From JBEGQX01 sp041180805 (GTDB lineage: Bacteria; Planctomycetota; Planctomycetia; Gemmatales; Gemmataceae): a stretch of 20,793 bases of DNA. Positions 1 to 8,683 of the stretch are shown here, piece after piece. The notes under the pieces were generated by a model. It was not told where the DNA came from and did not search any database. It was given only the letters and a program-made list of their open reading frames with translations. Each line of letters opens with the position of its first letter. The first letter of the stretch is position 1. The DNA lies in assembly GCA_041180805.1 (NCBI GenBank), contig JBEGQX010000319.1:1-20793 (forward strand), in the 5' to 3' direction. The position numbers and the translations under genes are program-made.

Positions 1-249
1 TTGAAAGGATTTCAGACTTTTGTCAAGGAGCGGACCAAAGGTTGTGTCATTCTTGAACATCCCCAGGAATTGGTGGAATACATCAAGGGGCATGGAGCAA
101 CGGATTACAGCACCCGGGATGCGTTTGCTGAAATCGGTTGTGGTACTCCACGGCATAGCCAGCATATGCCCGGCAAGGAAATTCCAGAGAGCTACTGGCT
201 TTACCGTTTCCTTAAAAACAATGTCTTTTTCGGAATGGGCGCTCTGTGA
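1..249 (+). CDS. C-terminal part of an unrecognised protein (truncated by window edge)
   Basis: The reading frame is open from the first base to a TGA at 247-249, giving about 82 residues. The true start probably lies upstream, so the TTG at base 1 should not be taken as the start. The peptide has no membrane segment. It contains a cluster of His, Cys, Gly and Pro (residues about 46-59) and an aromatic tail. I do not recognise the family and assign no function. Its stop overlaps the GTG start of the triterpene cyclase gene (GTGA), which implies translational coupling and the same transcript, so the product probably works in the same pathway. Confidence 0.5.
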   Translation: MKGFQTFVKERTKGCVILEHPQELVEYIKGHGATDYSTRDAFAEIGCGTPRHSQHMPGKEIPESYWLYRFLKNNVFFGMGAL

Positions 250-2018
250 GTCTTTTTGACTTCAACAGGCTTCAAAACGCTTATCAAATTGCGCGCAAAC
301 AACTTCTAAGCTGGCGCAAACCTGAAGGGCATTGGGAGGGGGAGCTTTCTTCCTCTGCATTATCTACCGCGGTTGCCGTCTCTGCCCTATTTTTAACAGG
401 TTCCGATAAAAGGAATCTGATGGCTCGTGGTCTTGATTGGCTTGTAAAACATCAAAATGCTGATGGAGGTTGGGGTGATACCACAATCAGCTTTTCCAAC
501 ATTTCCACGACGATTTTATGTGTTTGCGCCTTGAAACTTGGGGGTGAAAAAGAAGCCCATCAAGATGGTTTGAACAGGGGGGTCGAATGGATCAAAAGTC
601 GGCATGGTTTTTCTTCCGCGGAGATTAGTTCTGCGCTTGCTGCAAGATATGGCAATGACAAAACATTCTCAGTACCCATTTTAACCAATGCCGCACTGGC
701 AGGTTTGGTGGAATGGGAGGATGTTCCCTCTTTACCTTTCGAGTTAAGTTGTCTGCCTCAAGGGTTGTATCGATTTGTTGGATTGCCAGTGGTCAGTTAC
801 GCGTTGCCAGCTTTAATTTCCATGGGTATTTGCATTCATCGGAACAATGTAAGGGCATTTGGTCCGATTCGCTTTTTTCGCACCTTGCTTGAAAAACCTT
901 CTCTGCGTGTTCTTAAATCTATCCAGCCCTCAAATGGAGGATTTTTGGAAGCGACCCCGCTGACTGCATTTGTTTGCATGTCGCTGGCGGGTGCGGGATA
1001 TGCAGACCATGAAGTAATTAAAAAAGGAATTTCATTCCTTGAGTCATCGGTGCGGGAAGATGGAAGTTGGCCAATTGATACCAATCTTGCAACTTGGCTG
1101 ACAACCCTGTCCATTAATGCAATGGCAGCAGGGGATGATTTGGCCGGTTTGGACAAAAAAGAAGAGCTAAAAAGCTGGTTACTTAATCAACAGTATAAAA
1201 CCAGACACCCATATACTGGTGCGGAGCCCGGCGGCTGGGCTTGGACCGATTTGCCTGGTGGTGTTCCAGATGCGGATGATACCCCCGGTGCAATGATTGC
1301 GTTAACCAATCTTGGTGTTCCACCGGGGGAATGGTTGGCAAAAGCTGTAAGGTGGCTGGCAATACTTCAAAATTCAGACACTGGAATGCCGACCTTTTGC
1401 CACGGATGGGGAAAATTACCCTTTGATCGAAGTGGGGCAGACCTTACCGCCCATATGTTACGGGCCATAGCACCCTTTTATGGCGTTGAAGACCAGCCTA
1501 TACCTGAATCTCTGGAGCATTTGGGGGTAGAGTTGGAATCACTATTTGATGGCGGTTTCCATTACTTGGCGAACCAGCAGAATGCTGATGGGTCATGGCT
1601 GCCTTTATGGTTTGGAAATCAGCATGAAGCTGAAGAATGTAACCCGGTGTTTGGAACAGCCCGGGTCTTGGCTGCTTATAGGGATTGTGGCATGTGGGCA
1701 GATGCCCATGCCCGGAAAGGCTTAAAATTCCTCGAGAAAAGTCAAAATCCAGATGGTGGTTGGGGTGGTTTCGCAGGTGCCCCTTCAACCGTAGAAGAAA
1801 CCGCTGCTGTAATCGATGCGATTATTCAATTGGATCCAAACCCCAAAGTGCTTGAAAAGGGGTTATTTTGGTTGATTCAAAGGGCCGAGGATGGTCAACT
1901 AGATGAAGTAGCACCAATAGGGTTCTATTTTGCCAAGTTATGGTATTTTGAAAGATTGTACCCTTTGGTGTTTGCTGTTTCTGCCCTGGGCAGAGCGAAA
2001 AAGCTGATGGGCATTTAG
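246..2018 (+). CDS. Squalene-hopene-cyclase-like triterpene cyclase (class II terpene cyclase family)
   Basis: This 590-aa protein is built from alpha/alpha-barrel (prenyltransferase/squalene oxidase) repeats. It carries QW-type motifs at about residues 70-76, 445-451 and 500-506. The class II protonation motif DADDT is at 342-346 (D344 is the expected proton donor). The C-terminal block (FYFAKLWYFERLYPLVF) resembles the ends of squalene-hopene and oxidosqualene cyclases. Such enzymes cyclise squalene or other polyprenyl chains at the membrane surface. It is somewhat shorter than typical bacterial SHC (about 630-720 aa), so the substrate is uncertain: squalene is the default, but a different prenyl or prenylated aromatic substrate is possible. 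The GTG start overlaps the preceding stop. The next gene, 37 nt downstream, makes prenyl diphosphates. Family call is firm; the exact reaction is inference. Confidence 0.88.
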   Translation: MSLFDFNRLQNAYQIARKQLLSWRKPEGHWEGELSSSALSTAVAVSALFLTGSDKRNLMARGLDWLVKHQNADGGWGDTTISFSNISTTILCVCALKLGGEKEAHQDGLNRGVEWIKSRHGFSSAEISSALAARYGNDKTFSVPILTNAALAGLVEWEDVPSLPFELSCLPQGLYRFVGLPVVSYALPALISMGICIHRNNVRAFGPIRFFRTLLEKPSLRVLKSIQPSNGGFLEATPLTAFVCMSLAGAGYADHEVIKKGISFLESSVREDGSWPIDTNLATWLTTLSINAMAAGDDLAGLDKKEELKSWLLNQQYKTRHPYTGAEPGGWAWTDLPGGVPDADDTPGAMIALTNLGVPPGEWLAKAVRWLAILQNSDTGMPTFCHGWGKLPFDRSGADLTAHMLRAIAPFYGVEDQPIPESLEHLGVELESLFDGGFHYLANQQNADGSWLPLWFGNQHEAEECNPVFGTARVLAAYRDCGMWADAHARKGLKFLEKSQNPDGGWGGFAGAPSTVEETAAVIDAIIQLDPNPKVLEKGLFWLIQRAEDGQLDEVAPIGFYFAKLWYFERLYPLVFAVSALGRAKKLMGI

Positions 2019-2055
2019 CCTGATAATTATAACCCTCCCGGAAGGTGCGTATATA

Positions 2056-3864
2056 GTGTCTACCTCAAGTTCGGAAATAGCTTCTTCTCCTTCCGAAAAG
2101 AAGGAGAAGAAAACAAGCACTTCCCACCTTAAGGCGGTTCCCGAAACGAGGGAACTTCGTGACAAGGTTCGCCAGGAAGCTGCAAAATTTATCAAGGATA
2201 TCGATCGTTCAAACACTTTCACCAAGGCCGAACTTCAGGGCATGGCTGAAAAAGTGTTGGCATCTCTGGGGCTGGGATTGCAATACACAGGTTTCACCTC
2301 GGTGTGTATTGCCAATGAGTTCTGGCGTGATCAGGTTCAGGGAATTGATTTTTCTCGCAGGCTGTTTCTGATGCCTCACTGCCTTAAAAATGCGGAAGGC
2401 TGCCCTGCGGATTATGATGAATTCGGATTGGATTGCAAAAAATGTGGCGCTTGCTCCGTTGCCGATTTTAAAGTCAAAGCCGAGGAGCTTGGTTACAAGG
2501 TTCTTGTTTCCGAGGGAACCCCGATAGTTTTAAAAATTATTGTCAGTGGTCATGTGGATGCGATTGTGGGTGTGGCCTGCCTGAATGTTCTGGAGAAGGC
2601 GCTTGATAAAATCTTGCTGGCCGGCATTCCATGCGTGGCAGTTCCCCTTCTTTCCAGCAATTGCAAAAGTACCTCGGTCGATGAAGATTGGGTGATGGAA
2701 TTCATAGATCTTAAAGCCCCTGCACAGGAACCTCAGACGAGGTCCTTCATGCATTTGATGAGGGCCTCGCATCAGATCTGTGAAGAACCAGAACTGTTGA
2801 AGCTTTGTCCAAAATCCAGGGTTCCTGCTCCGGGTTCCACCGGCGACAGGCTGTCTTTCCATGAAAACATTGCTTACGACTGGTTGGGAAGAGGTGGCAA
2901 GCGCAGCCGCCCCTTCATTTCCCTTGCCATGTACGATGCATTGAAAGGTGGCGATGGAACACTTTCTGCGGACAAACTTGTAATTCCGGACAGTGTCAAG
3001 CGGGTGGCATTGGCCATAGAGGCATTTCACAAGGCCTCGCTGATTCATGATGATATCGAGGATGATGACGGCTTCCGTTACGGGCGTGAAACCTTGCACC
3101 GTCAACATGGAGTTCCGGTTGCTATCAATATTGGTGATTACTTGGTTGGTCTTGGCTACCGGTTGGCGGCCCGGGATCGCCAGGAAATTGGTGCCGAAGC
3201 CTGTGCGGATATTATGGCCAAGCTTTCCGAAGCGCATTTGAAGTTGTCTGAGGGGCAGGGCGCAGAGTTGCTTTGGCGCAACGCTCAGGATCAGGCCATT
3301 TCTCCGCTGGAAGCGCTTAGGATTTACGCCCTGAAAACATCTCCCGCCTTTGAAGCCGCGCTTTACGCGGGTGCCAGACTCGCCGGACCGGTTGACGCGT
3401 ATGAAAAGTTGATACCCGAGTTTGCTAAAAACCTTGGGGTCGCTTTTCAAATTATGAATGACATTATCGATTTTGATCCAGTAGCGGAAAACAAAGTTGT
3501 GGCCGGTCAGGATATTCTGGCAGGCAGGCCCACCATCCTTCTGGCTATGCTTCTGGAAACATCCACCCCTGCGCAGCGCGAAGAGGTGATCGACTTGATC
3601 GCCCGGGCAAGGAAAGGTGAACAAACCTTTGAGATAGTGGAGCGAATGCGCCTTCTTTTAAATCAACAGCATGTTTTTCAAAAGGCATGGAAGCTTGTGG
3701 ATAAATTCCGCTCTCGCGCCGAGGCCATGGCGGATGAGGTGGAAAGTGATTCTGTGAGAAGGTTGCTTTATTTCCTGGTGGATACTGTGCTGGAAAAGCA
3801 GGATGCTGCTCCTGAATCGGAAAATAATTCCACCCCATTGATCCAACTGGGTAAAACTCGATGA
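2056..3864 (+). CDS. DUF116 - polyprenyl diphosphate synthase fusion
   Basis: This 602-aa protein has two parts. Residues about 30-235 match DUF116, with a cysteine-rich patch (C109, C116, then C127-x2-C130-x2-C133) that could bind a metal or Fe-S cluster. Residues about 260-585 form a trans-isoprenyl diphosphate synthase. It has the GGKRSRP substrate motif near 280, the first Asp-rich motif DDIED at 332-336, and a second one written NDIID at 468-472 (first Asp replaced by Asn). The residues 4 and 5 before the first motif are small (Ser, Ala), as in longer-chain synthases, but product length cannot be fixed from this. It should condense IPP onto allylic diphosphates in the cytoplasm, probably feeding the cyclase upstream. 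GTG start with GGAAGG about 10 nt before it. The stop overlaps the next ATG (ATGA). Confidence 0.9.
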   Translation: MSTSSSEIASSPSEKKEKKTSTSHLKAVPETRELRDKVRQEAAKFIKDIDRSNTFTKAELQGMAEKVLASLGLGLQYTGFTSVCIANEFWRDQVQGIDFSRRLFLMPHCLKNAEGCPADYDEFGLDCKKCGACSVADFKVKAEELGYKVLVSEGTPIVLKIIVSGHVDAIVGVACLNVLEKALDKILLAGIPCVAVPLLSSNCKSTSVDEDWVMEFIDLKAPAQEPQTRSFMHLMRASHQICEEPELLKLCPKSRVPAPGSTGDRLSFHENIAYDWLGRGGKRSRPFISLAMYDALKGGDGTLSADKLVIPDSVKRVALAIEAFHKASLIHDDIEDDDGFRYGRETLHRQHGVPVAINIGDYLVGLGYRLAARDRQEIGAEACADIMAKLSEAHLKLSEGQGAELLWRNAQDQAISPLEALRIYALKTSPAFEAALYAGARLAGPVDAYEKLIPEFAKNLGVAFQIMNDIIDFDPVAENKVVAGQDILAGRPTILLAMLLETSTPAQREEVIDLIARARKGEQTFEIVERMRLLLNQQHVFQKAWKLVDKFRSRAEAMADEVESDSVRRLLYFLVDTVLEKQDAAPESENNSTPLIQLGKTR

Positions 3865-4403
3865 ACACGGAGAGGTTACCCCTGGAAATGCTCAAACATT
3901 TGTTTGAGTCTTTTTCCACGGAACACCTCCCACCAGTCAAGGTTATGGCTGGCAAAACCATGCCGGAACCATTTAGATCTCTTTTGGATCATGAACACCA
4001 CATGACGGTAACCATGGAAAAGCATTTTGCCGAATCCGTAAGGGTTAAGGTGCTTTCCGAATCGATTCAAGGCAGTAATTATTCCCGTATTTTGAATTTA
4101 ATTGGGGAAAAAACTGGAAGAATCATTCTTTTCGGGGCGATGAGAATTCGTTTGGATTTTTTGCCTCACGCAGCCCAACAGGAAATATTGGCAAGAAAAG
4201 AGCCATTGGGAAGAATTCTCATTCGCCATGAGATTTTGCGAAAGTTAGAGTTGGTTTCCCTGCTGGCAATCGACCCATTTCAAGGCAGATTACATTGGTT
4301 TGAAAGGTCTGATAACAACACTTATTTCGGTCGTTTGGCGAAAATTCACGTAGGAAACCAGGTTGCGGTGGAAGTTTTTGAGGTCGTATCGCCAGAGGCA
4401 TGA
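3861..4403 (+). CDS. Chorismate-lyase-like protein (UbiC/DUF98 fold)
   Basis: This 180-aa protein resembles chorismate pyruvate-lyases, which convert chorismate to 4-hydroxybenzoate and pyruvate. Aligned by eye to E. coli UbiC, an Arg in YSRILNL (R76) matches the substrate-binding Arg. The EPLGRIL block (about 114-120) matches UbiC PLGRYLF. E174, four residues before a Pro near the C terminus, matches the catalytic Glu. It starts with ATG overlapping the polyprenyl synthase stop, so the two are translationally coupled. That pairing of an aromatic acid and a prenyl chain recalls quinone biosynthesis, yet no UbiA-type prenyltransferase is visible here. The protein could also be a non-enzymatic member of the fold. 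The fold call is moderately sure; the reaction is inferred. Confidence 0.65.
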   Translation: MNTERLPLEMLKHLFESFSTEHLPPVKVMAGKTMPEPFRSLLDHEHHMTVTMEKHFAESVRVKVLSESIQGSNYSRILNLIGEKTGRIILFGAMRIRLDFLPHAAQQEILARKEPLGRILIRHEILRKLELVSLLAIDPFQGRLHWFERSDNNTYFGRLAKIHVGNQVAVEVFEVVSPEA

Positions 4404-4522
4404 AGCTAAGGGTTTGAAAATCACTTAAACAACCGAATTGCTGGAAGCTTTCTTGAAAAAAGCCGATAGATAAGCTATAAATTAATAGTTGTTTAAACAA
4501 GTATCAGTTTGGAGAACCTGCC
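4404..4522 (+). other. Intergenic region with promoter
   Basis: An AT-rich gap of 119 nt, the longest break in the left gene run. It holds a strong sigma70-like promoter (separate entry) and a GGAG ribosome binding site about 8 nt before the ATG at 4523. No open reading frame or clear terminator is visible. Confidence 0.6.
4453..4481 (+). promoter_or_regulatory. Predicted sigma70-type promoter for the halogenase-like gene
   Basis: TTGAAA at 4453-4458 and TATAAA at 4476-4481 are separated by 17 nt. Each has one mismatch to the housekeeping consensus, and the spacing is ideal. It lies 41 nt before the start codon of the downstream gene, so the halogenase-like gene can be transcribed independently of the cyclase/prenyl synthase genes. 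Confidence 0.6.
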
Positions 4523-5770
4523 ATGGTAAATTTTTCCTCTAATACTTTAGATGTGATAGTTATTGGCGGAGGACCTGCCGGAGCTGCAGCGGCTACCATT
4601 CTGGCCCAGCACGGTCTTTCCGTTCGACTTTTCGAGAGAGAAAAAGGAGCCCGTTTTCACATAGGCGAGTCTCTTATGCCAGATACCTATTGGACACTTC
4701 GCAGAATGGGTGTTCTGGAAAAAATCAAAGCGAGTAAGTTCACCAAAAAATACAGCGTTCAATTTGTCACCGATACTGGTAAAGAATCACAGCCTTTTTA
4801 CTTTTTTGAAAATAACCCTCACGAAGCCTCACAAACCTGGCAGGTGGTTCGAAGTGAATTCGACAAAATGCTTTTAGATAACGCCAGCGATCTTGGTGCC
4901 GATATTCAATATGGTTGCAGGGTGATGGATGCGATTTTTGAAGGTGATCGATGTGTTGGGGTAAAAGTACAGGGACCTGATGGAACAATTAATGATGTAT
5001 TTGCCAAAGTTGTTGTGGATGCAAGTGGCCAAAGCCTTGTTTTGGGAAGCCGGTTAAAAATCAAAGTACCTGATCCAAACTTGCGCAAGGCCTCGGTATG
5101 GGCATATTTCAAAGGCGCATCCCGTGAATCTGGATTGGATGAAGGCGCTACATTAGTGTTACAAACTGAAGGAAAGAAGGGCTGGTTCTGGTACATTCCC
5201 TTACAAGATAATATCGTGAGCGTTGGTGTGGTGGGATCTTTGGACGATATGTTTGCAGATAAACTTTCCCATGAAGAAATTTTTGAAAGAGAATTGAATC
5301 GTTGTCCTGCCGCCAAAAAGCGTGTTTCTGTTGGTGAGCGGGTTACAGGTTACTACAGCACCAAGGATTTTTCTTACAAATGTAGTCAGGTTGCTGGTAA
5401 TGGCTGGGTTTTGGTGGGTGATGCGTTTGGGTTTCTCGATCCTATTTACTCCTCAGGTGTGTTTTTGGCGTTAAAGTCTGGTGAAATGGCTGCCGACGCA
5501 ATTGCAGAGGGATTAAAAAATAACAATACATCTGCCGAGCAATTGGGAAAGTGGGGACCTCAGTTTATTCAGGGTATGGACCGCATGAAACGCCTTGTTT
5601 ACGCATTTTATGAGGGCTTTTCGTTTGGCGGTTTCATTCGCAAAAACCCTGACATGAAACGTCATGTGATAGACTTGCTCGTGGGTGACCTTTTTAAGGA
5701 TAGTGTGGATACCGTTGTGGAACCCATGGAGTTGATGCGCCAAGAAATGCGTGAGATGGCAAAAATGTGA
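4523..5770 (+). CDS. Flavin-dependent halogenase-like FAD oxidoreductase
   Basis: This 415-aa flavoprotein starts with the FAD-binding GGGPAG motif (residues 15-20) and GES at 48-50. It carries both signatures usually quoted for flavin-dependent halogenases: WxWxIP (W221 to P226) and FxxPxxSxG (F304 to G312, just after the GDAFG FAD motif at 299-303). A Lys pair at K75/K76, before YSVQF, sits where the catalytic Lys (K79 of tryptophan halogenases) is expected. Halogenases need a separate flavin reductase, and none is seen here. The wider family includes geranylgeranyl reductases and dehydrogenases, so an activity on the prenyl or aromatic product of the neighbouring enzymes is also plausible. 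No membrane segment is evident. ATG start with GGAG upstream and its own predicted promoter. Flavoprotein call sure; halogenation unproven. Confidence 0.8.
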   Translation: MVNFSSNTLDVIVIGGGPAGAAAATILAQHGLSVRLFEREKGARFHIGESLMPDTYWTLRRMGVLEKIKASKFTKKYSVQFVTDTGKESQPFYFFENNPHEASQTWQVVRSEFDKMLLDNASDLGADIQYGCRVMDAIFEGDRCVGVKVQGPDGTINDVFAKVVVDASGQSLVLGSRLKIKVPDPNLRKASVWAYFKGASRESGLDEGATLVLQTEGKKGWFWYIPLQDNIVSVGVVGSLDDMFADKLSHEEIFERELNRCPAAKKRVSVGERVTGYYSTKDFSYKCSQVAGNGWVLVGDAFGFLDPIYSSGVFLALKSGEMAADAIAEGLKNNNTSAEQLGKWGPQFIQGMDRMKRLVYAFYEGFSFGGFIRKNPDMKRHVIDLLVGDLFKDSVDTVVEPMELMRQEMREMAKM

Positions 5771-5782
5771 TTAAATTGTTCT

Positions 5783-5811
5783 TAGACATCGGCACAGGTT
5801 CCGGTTATAAA
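5783..5811 (+). promoter_or_regulatory. Predicted sigma70-type promoter for the MFS gene
   Basis: TAGACA at 5783-5788 and TATAAA at 5806-5811 are 17 nt apart, in the 84-nt gap before the transporter gene. The -35 has one mismatch and the -10 has one. It would start transcription about 35 nt before the GTG start codon. Confidence 0.5.
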
Positions 5812-5854
5812 TATTCCATTATCCTGCCTGCATACTTCTTCTAAAGGGGAACCT

Positions 5855-7348
5855 GTGAGCTCTTCACCAAAACAATCATTTGATAAAACCGCATGGTTAG
5901 TTCTAACCGTTGCAGCAATTGGCTTCCTTTTTGATACCTACGAGTTGTTGATGACTCCGTTGGTTCTTGCTCCCGCGCTCTCTGAATTATTGAAACTTCC
6001 CCCCAATCATCCAGAAGTTACCGCATGGGTTGGAAGAGTTCTTTGGATGACCGCTCTTTGTGGGGGCGTGTTCGGTTTGATGGGAGGGTGGCTGATTGAC
6101 CGTCTCGGCAGAAAAACTGTCATGGCTGGCAGTATTTTTATTTATTCTTTTTCTCCTGTTCTTGCAGGTCTGAGCACGGATCTGAATTGGCTTATCTTTT
6201 TCCGTTGCACAACATTTGTTGGCGTATGTGTTGAATTTGTGGCCGCGGTAACATGGCTTGCTGAACTTTTTCCCGAGAAGCGTATGCGCGAACTCGCCAT
6301 AGGTTGGACCCAAGCCTTTGCCAGTGTTGGCGGTCTTTTAGTTACTGCGGTAAGTGCAGGCATAGGTTACCTTATTGCAGCTAAAAAATTGCCGGCATTG
6401 CCCGTGGGAGACCCCGCTAATCCCGCTTGGCGTTTTACCCTGATGACAGGTCTTCTGCCTGCAATTCCAATCGCTTTAATGCTTCCTTTTGTTCCCGAAT
6501 CTCCTGTATGGCTCGAAAGAAAAAAGTCAGGAACCCTTCGAAGACCGAGATTTGGAGAAATTTTTGCACCCGGTTTGTTCAAGACAACCATCGTAGCGAC
6601 AATTCTGAGTGCTTGTGCGTACGCCGCTGCCTTTGGTACTCTGCAAGTTACAGTTACACAGGGGGTTCCCGGGTTGCCAGATTTAAAGCCAACCCGAGAG
6701 AAAATGGAACCACTCATTAAAGCTAACAAAGGAATCGAAAAGCAGTTGGCTGGTTTGGACAAAGAGTCCGAAGAGTTTAAGGCTAAACAAAAAGAATTTA
6801 ATTCAAACCTGAAAAGCATGGGAAAGATCAACAAAGAGGAAGTTCAACCCCGCAGGGAAAAGGTTCAGTTTATGCAGGAACTAGGCGGACTCATGGGGCG
6901 AATTCTTCTTGCTATTGCCTTGGTATCCATAGCAAGCAAAAGGGTTTTGCTCTGGATTTTTCAGGTTCCAGGATTGCTTGTTGTACCCGTGGTTTGGTTC
7001 TGGGTATTTCCAAACAAGCCAGAGTACTTTGACTATGGAGTTTTTCTGGCCGGCTTGTGTATAGTTGCGCAATTTTCTTACTTTGGTGAATACTTGCCTA
7101 AAGTTTTTCCAGTTCATTTACGTGGTACTGGTGGTGCTTTTGCAACCAATGTGGGTGGCCGCATGATTGGAACATCTGCCGCCTTTCTTACCACCAATTT
7201 GATAGCCCCGATGCTTACGGTCGGTAGCAATAATTTTGAAAGAGTTGCTTTCGCTGCTGGCATTACAGGTGTTCTGGTATTTGTTATAGGTTTTCTAACC
7301 AGCTTCTTTCTTGCAGAACCCAAAGAAGAGGCTGTAAGTCACGGCTAG
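5855..7348 (+). CDS. Major facilitator superfamily transporter with a charged central insertion
   Basis: This 497-aa polytopic membrane protein shows the MFS loop motif GGWLIDRLGRKT (about residues 76-87) after the second helix. A PESPVWLERK-type motif, common in sugar and organic-acid porters, ends the N-terminal half. About 12 hydrophobic segments can be counted. Between the halves, residues about 277-345 form a highly charged Lys/Glu-rich segment likely to be helical or coiled-coil, which is longer than a normal MFS central loop. GTG start preceded by AAAGGGGA. The substrate is unknown; its place between biosynthetic genes suggests transport of a precursor or product. Transcription probably begins at the promoter in the gap upstream and may continue into the glycosyltransferase gene 24 nt downstream. 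Confidence 0.85.
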   Translation: MSSSPKQSFDKTAWLVLTVAAIGFLFDTYELLMTPLVLAPALSELLKLPPNHPEVTAWVGRVLWMTALCGGVFGLMGGWLIDRLGRKTVMAGSIFIYSFSPVLAGLSTDLNWLIFFRCTTFVGVCVEFVAAVTWLAELFPEKRMRELAIGWTQAFASVGGLLVTAVSAGIGYLIAAKKLPALPVGDPANPAWRFTLMTGLLPAIPIALMLPFVPESPVWLERKKSGTLRRPRFGEIFAPGLFKTTIVATILSACAYAAAFGTLQVTVTQGVPGLPDLKPTREKMEPLIKANKGIEKQLAGLDKESEEFKAKQKEFNSNLKSMGKINKEEVQPRREKVQFMQELGGLMGRILLAIALVSIASKRVLLWIFQVPGLLVVPVVWFWVFPNKPEYFDYGVFLAGLCIVAQFSYFGEYLPKVFPVHLRGTGGAFATNVGGRMIGTSAAFLTTNLIAPMLTVGSNNFERVAFAAGITGVLVFVIGFLTSFFLAEPKEEAVSHG

Positions 7349-7372
7349 TAAACCAGAGATCTTGGTGGCAGT

Positions 7373-8668
7373 ATGGCAAAACTGAAAATTGCCTTGATCA
7401 CCGCCGGTGCTGCCGGAATGTATTGCGGAAGTTGCATACAGGATAATCTGCTTGTTCTTGCCCTAAGGCAGCAGGGGCATGATGCCATACTACTACCGAC
7501 TTATACGCCTATTCGAACAGATGAAATAGATGCAAGTGCCCCCAGGGTTTTTATGGGGGGAATTAATGTATACTTGCAACAAAAGTTTCAATTGTTTAGG
7601 CACATGCCAAAATGGTTGAACCGGCTTATGGATTTTCCTCCATTGTTAAGGTGGGTTTCCAGATTTGCGGTTTCCACCAAAGCGGAAGAATTGGGTGATC
7701 TGACCCTATCGATGTTAAATGGGCAGAAAGGATATCAAAGTTCGGAAATTGCTGATCTTGCCGACTGGTTGAAAAACCATTTCAAACCGGATGTAGTTCA
7801 TTTTTCCAATTTGTTGTTGTCAGGCCTTGCCGGTTCCATTAAGGACGCAACCGGAGCGAAAATTGTTGGAACCCTTCAGGGGGATGATATTTTTCTGGAA
7901 TCCTTGCCTGAACAATTCAGGCAGCAAGCTATTCAATTAATTCGGAAAAACTCCACGGCCTTCGATGCCATTACTGCCACTTCAACCAGTTATGCAGATC
8001 GCATGAGTTCATACCTGAGTTTGGAAAGGGAAAAAATATCTACCATATTGCCTGGTATAGCCGTCCCGGAATTTTCCGGGAGTTCTCAAGGTGCAGGCAA
8101 AACAATTGGATATTTTGCCAGAATATGCCCTGAAAAGGGATTTCATCTTCTAGTGGATGCTTGGATTGAATTGCGCAAGAAAAATCCACAATCTGGCATA
8201 AAGCTAAAGGCTTCCGGCTGGCTGGGGCAAAACCAGTCTCTTTTTTTCAAACAGCAAATGGCAAAGGTCAACGATGCTAATCTTGCCAAAGACTTTGACT
8301 ATGTCAGTTGTCCTAATGGTGCTTCCAAAAGTCACTTTTATGAGTCGGTTGATATTCTCTGCGTTCCCAGTCCGTATCTTGAACCAAAGGGCCTTTATGT
8401 ATTAGAAGCTTGGTCTCATGGGGTTCCAGTGCTTCAGCCTGATCATGGATCGTTCCCAGAATTGATGGAAAAAGCAGTCGGCGGGGGGTGGTTGTTCAAG
8501 GCAAATCAGGTTGGGAATCTTTCTGAAAAGATGGATGATATTTTTCAGAATCAAGGTCAGATCAGGGCGCAGGGTGAAATTGGACGCAACGCTGTGAAGA
8601 ATTTTTTTAATTCTTCCAGAATGGCTGAGCAAGTTAATGCGCTTTACAGTTCCCTGCTGCAACAATGA
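7373..8668 (+). CDS. GT4-family glycosyltransferase
   Basis: This 431-aa protein has a GT-B fold layout. The N-terminal part has a glycine-rich start and a GxCxQDN element; the donor-binding half includes IGYFARICPEKG (about 243-254). The EX7E motif E337-x7-E345 is in EPKGLYVLE. It should transfer a sugar from an activated donor to an unknown acceptor in the cytoplasm. The acceptor could be the cyclised isoprenoid made by its neighbours, as glycosylated hopanoids and terpenoids are known in bacteria, but that is inference. ATG start with GGTGG 5-9 nt upstream, 24 nt after the transporter gene. The thioesterase gene follows after 15 nt. Confidence 0.87.
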   Translation: MAKLKIALITAGAAGMYCGSCIQDNLLVLALRQQGHDAILLPTYTPIRTDEIDASAPRVFMGGINVYLQQKFQLFRHMPKWLNRLMDFPPLLRWVSRFAVSTKAEELGDLTLSMLNGQKGYQSSEIADLADWLKNHFKPDVVHFSNLLLSGLAGSIKDATGAKIVGTLQGDDIFLESLPEQFRQQAIQLIRKNSTAFDAITATSTSYADRMSSYLSLEREKISTILPGIAVPEFSGSSQGAGKTIGYFARICPEKGFHLLVDAWIELRKKNPQSGIKLKASGWLGQNQSLFFKQQMAKVNDANLAKDFDYVSCPNGASKSHFYESVDILCVPSPYLEPKGLYVLEAWSHGVPVLQPDHGSFPELMEKAVGGGWLFKANQVGNLSEKMDDIFQNQGQIRAQGEIGRNAVKNFFNSSRMAEQVNALYSSLLQQ

Positions 8669-8683
8669 TTTTTGGGGAAAGTT

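Noticed and set aside
2530..3624. 364-codon open frame on the minus strand
   Set aside because: It lies fully inside the polyprenyl synthase gene, whose plus-strand frame has clear conserved motifs. The antisense protein shows no recognisable family.
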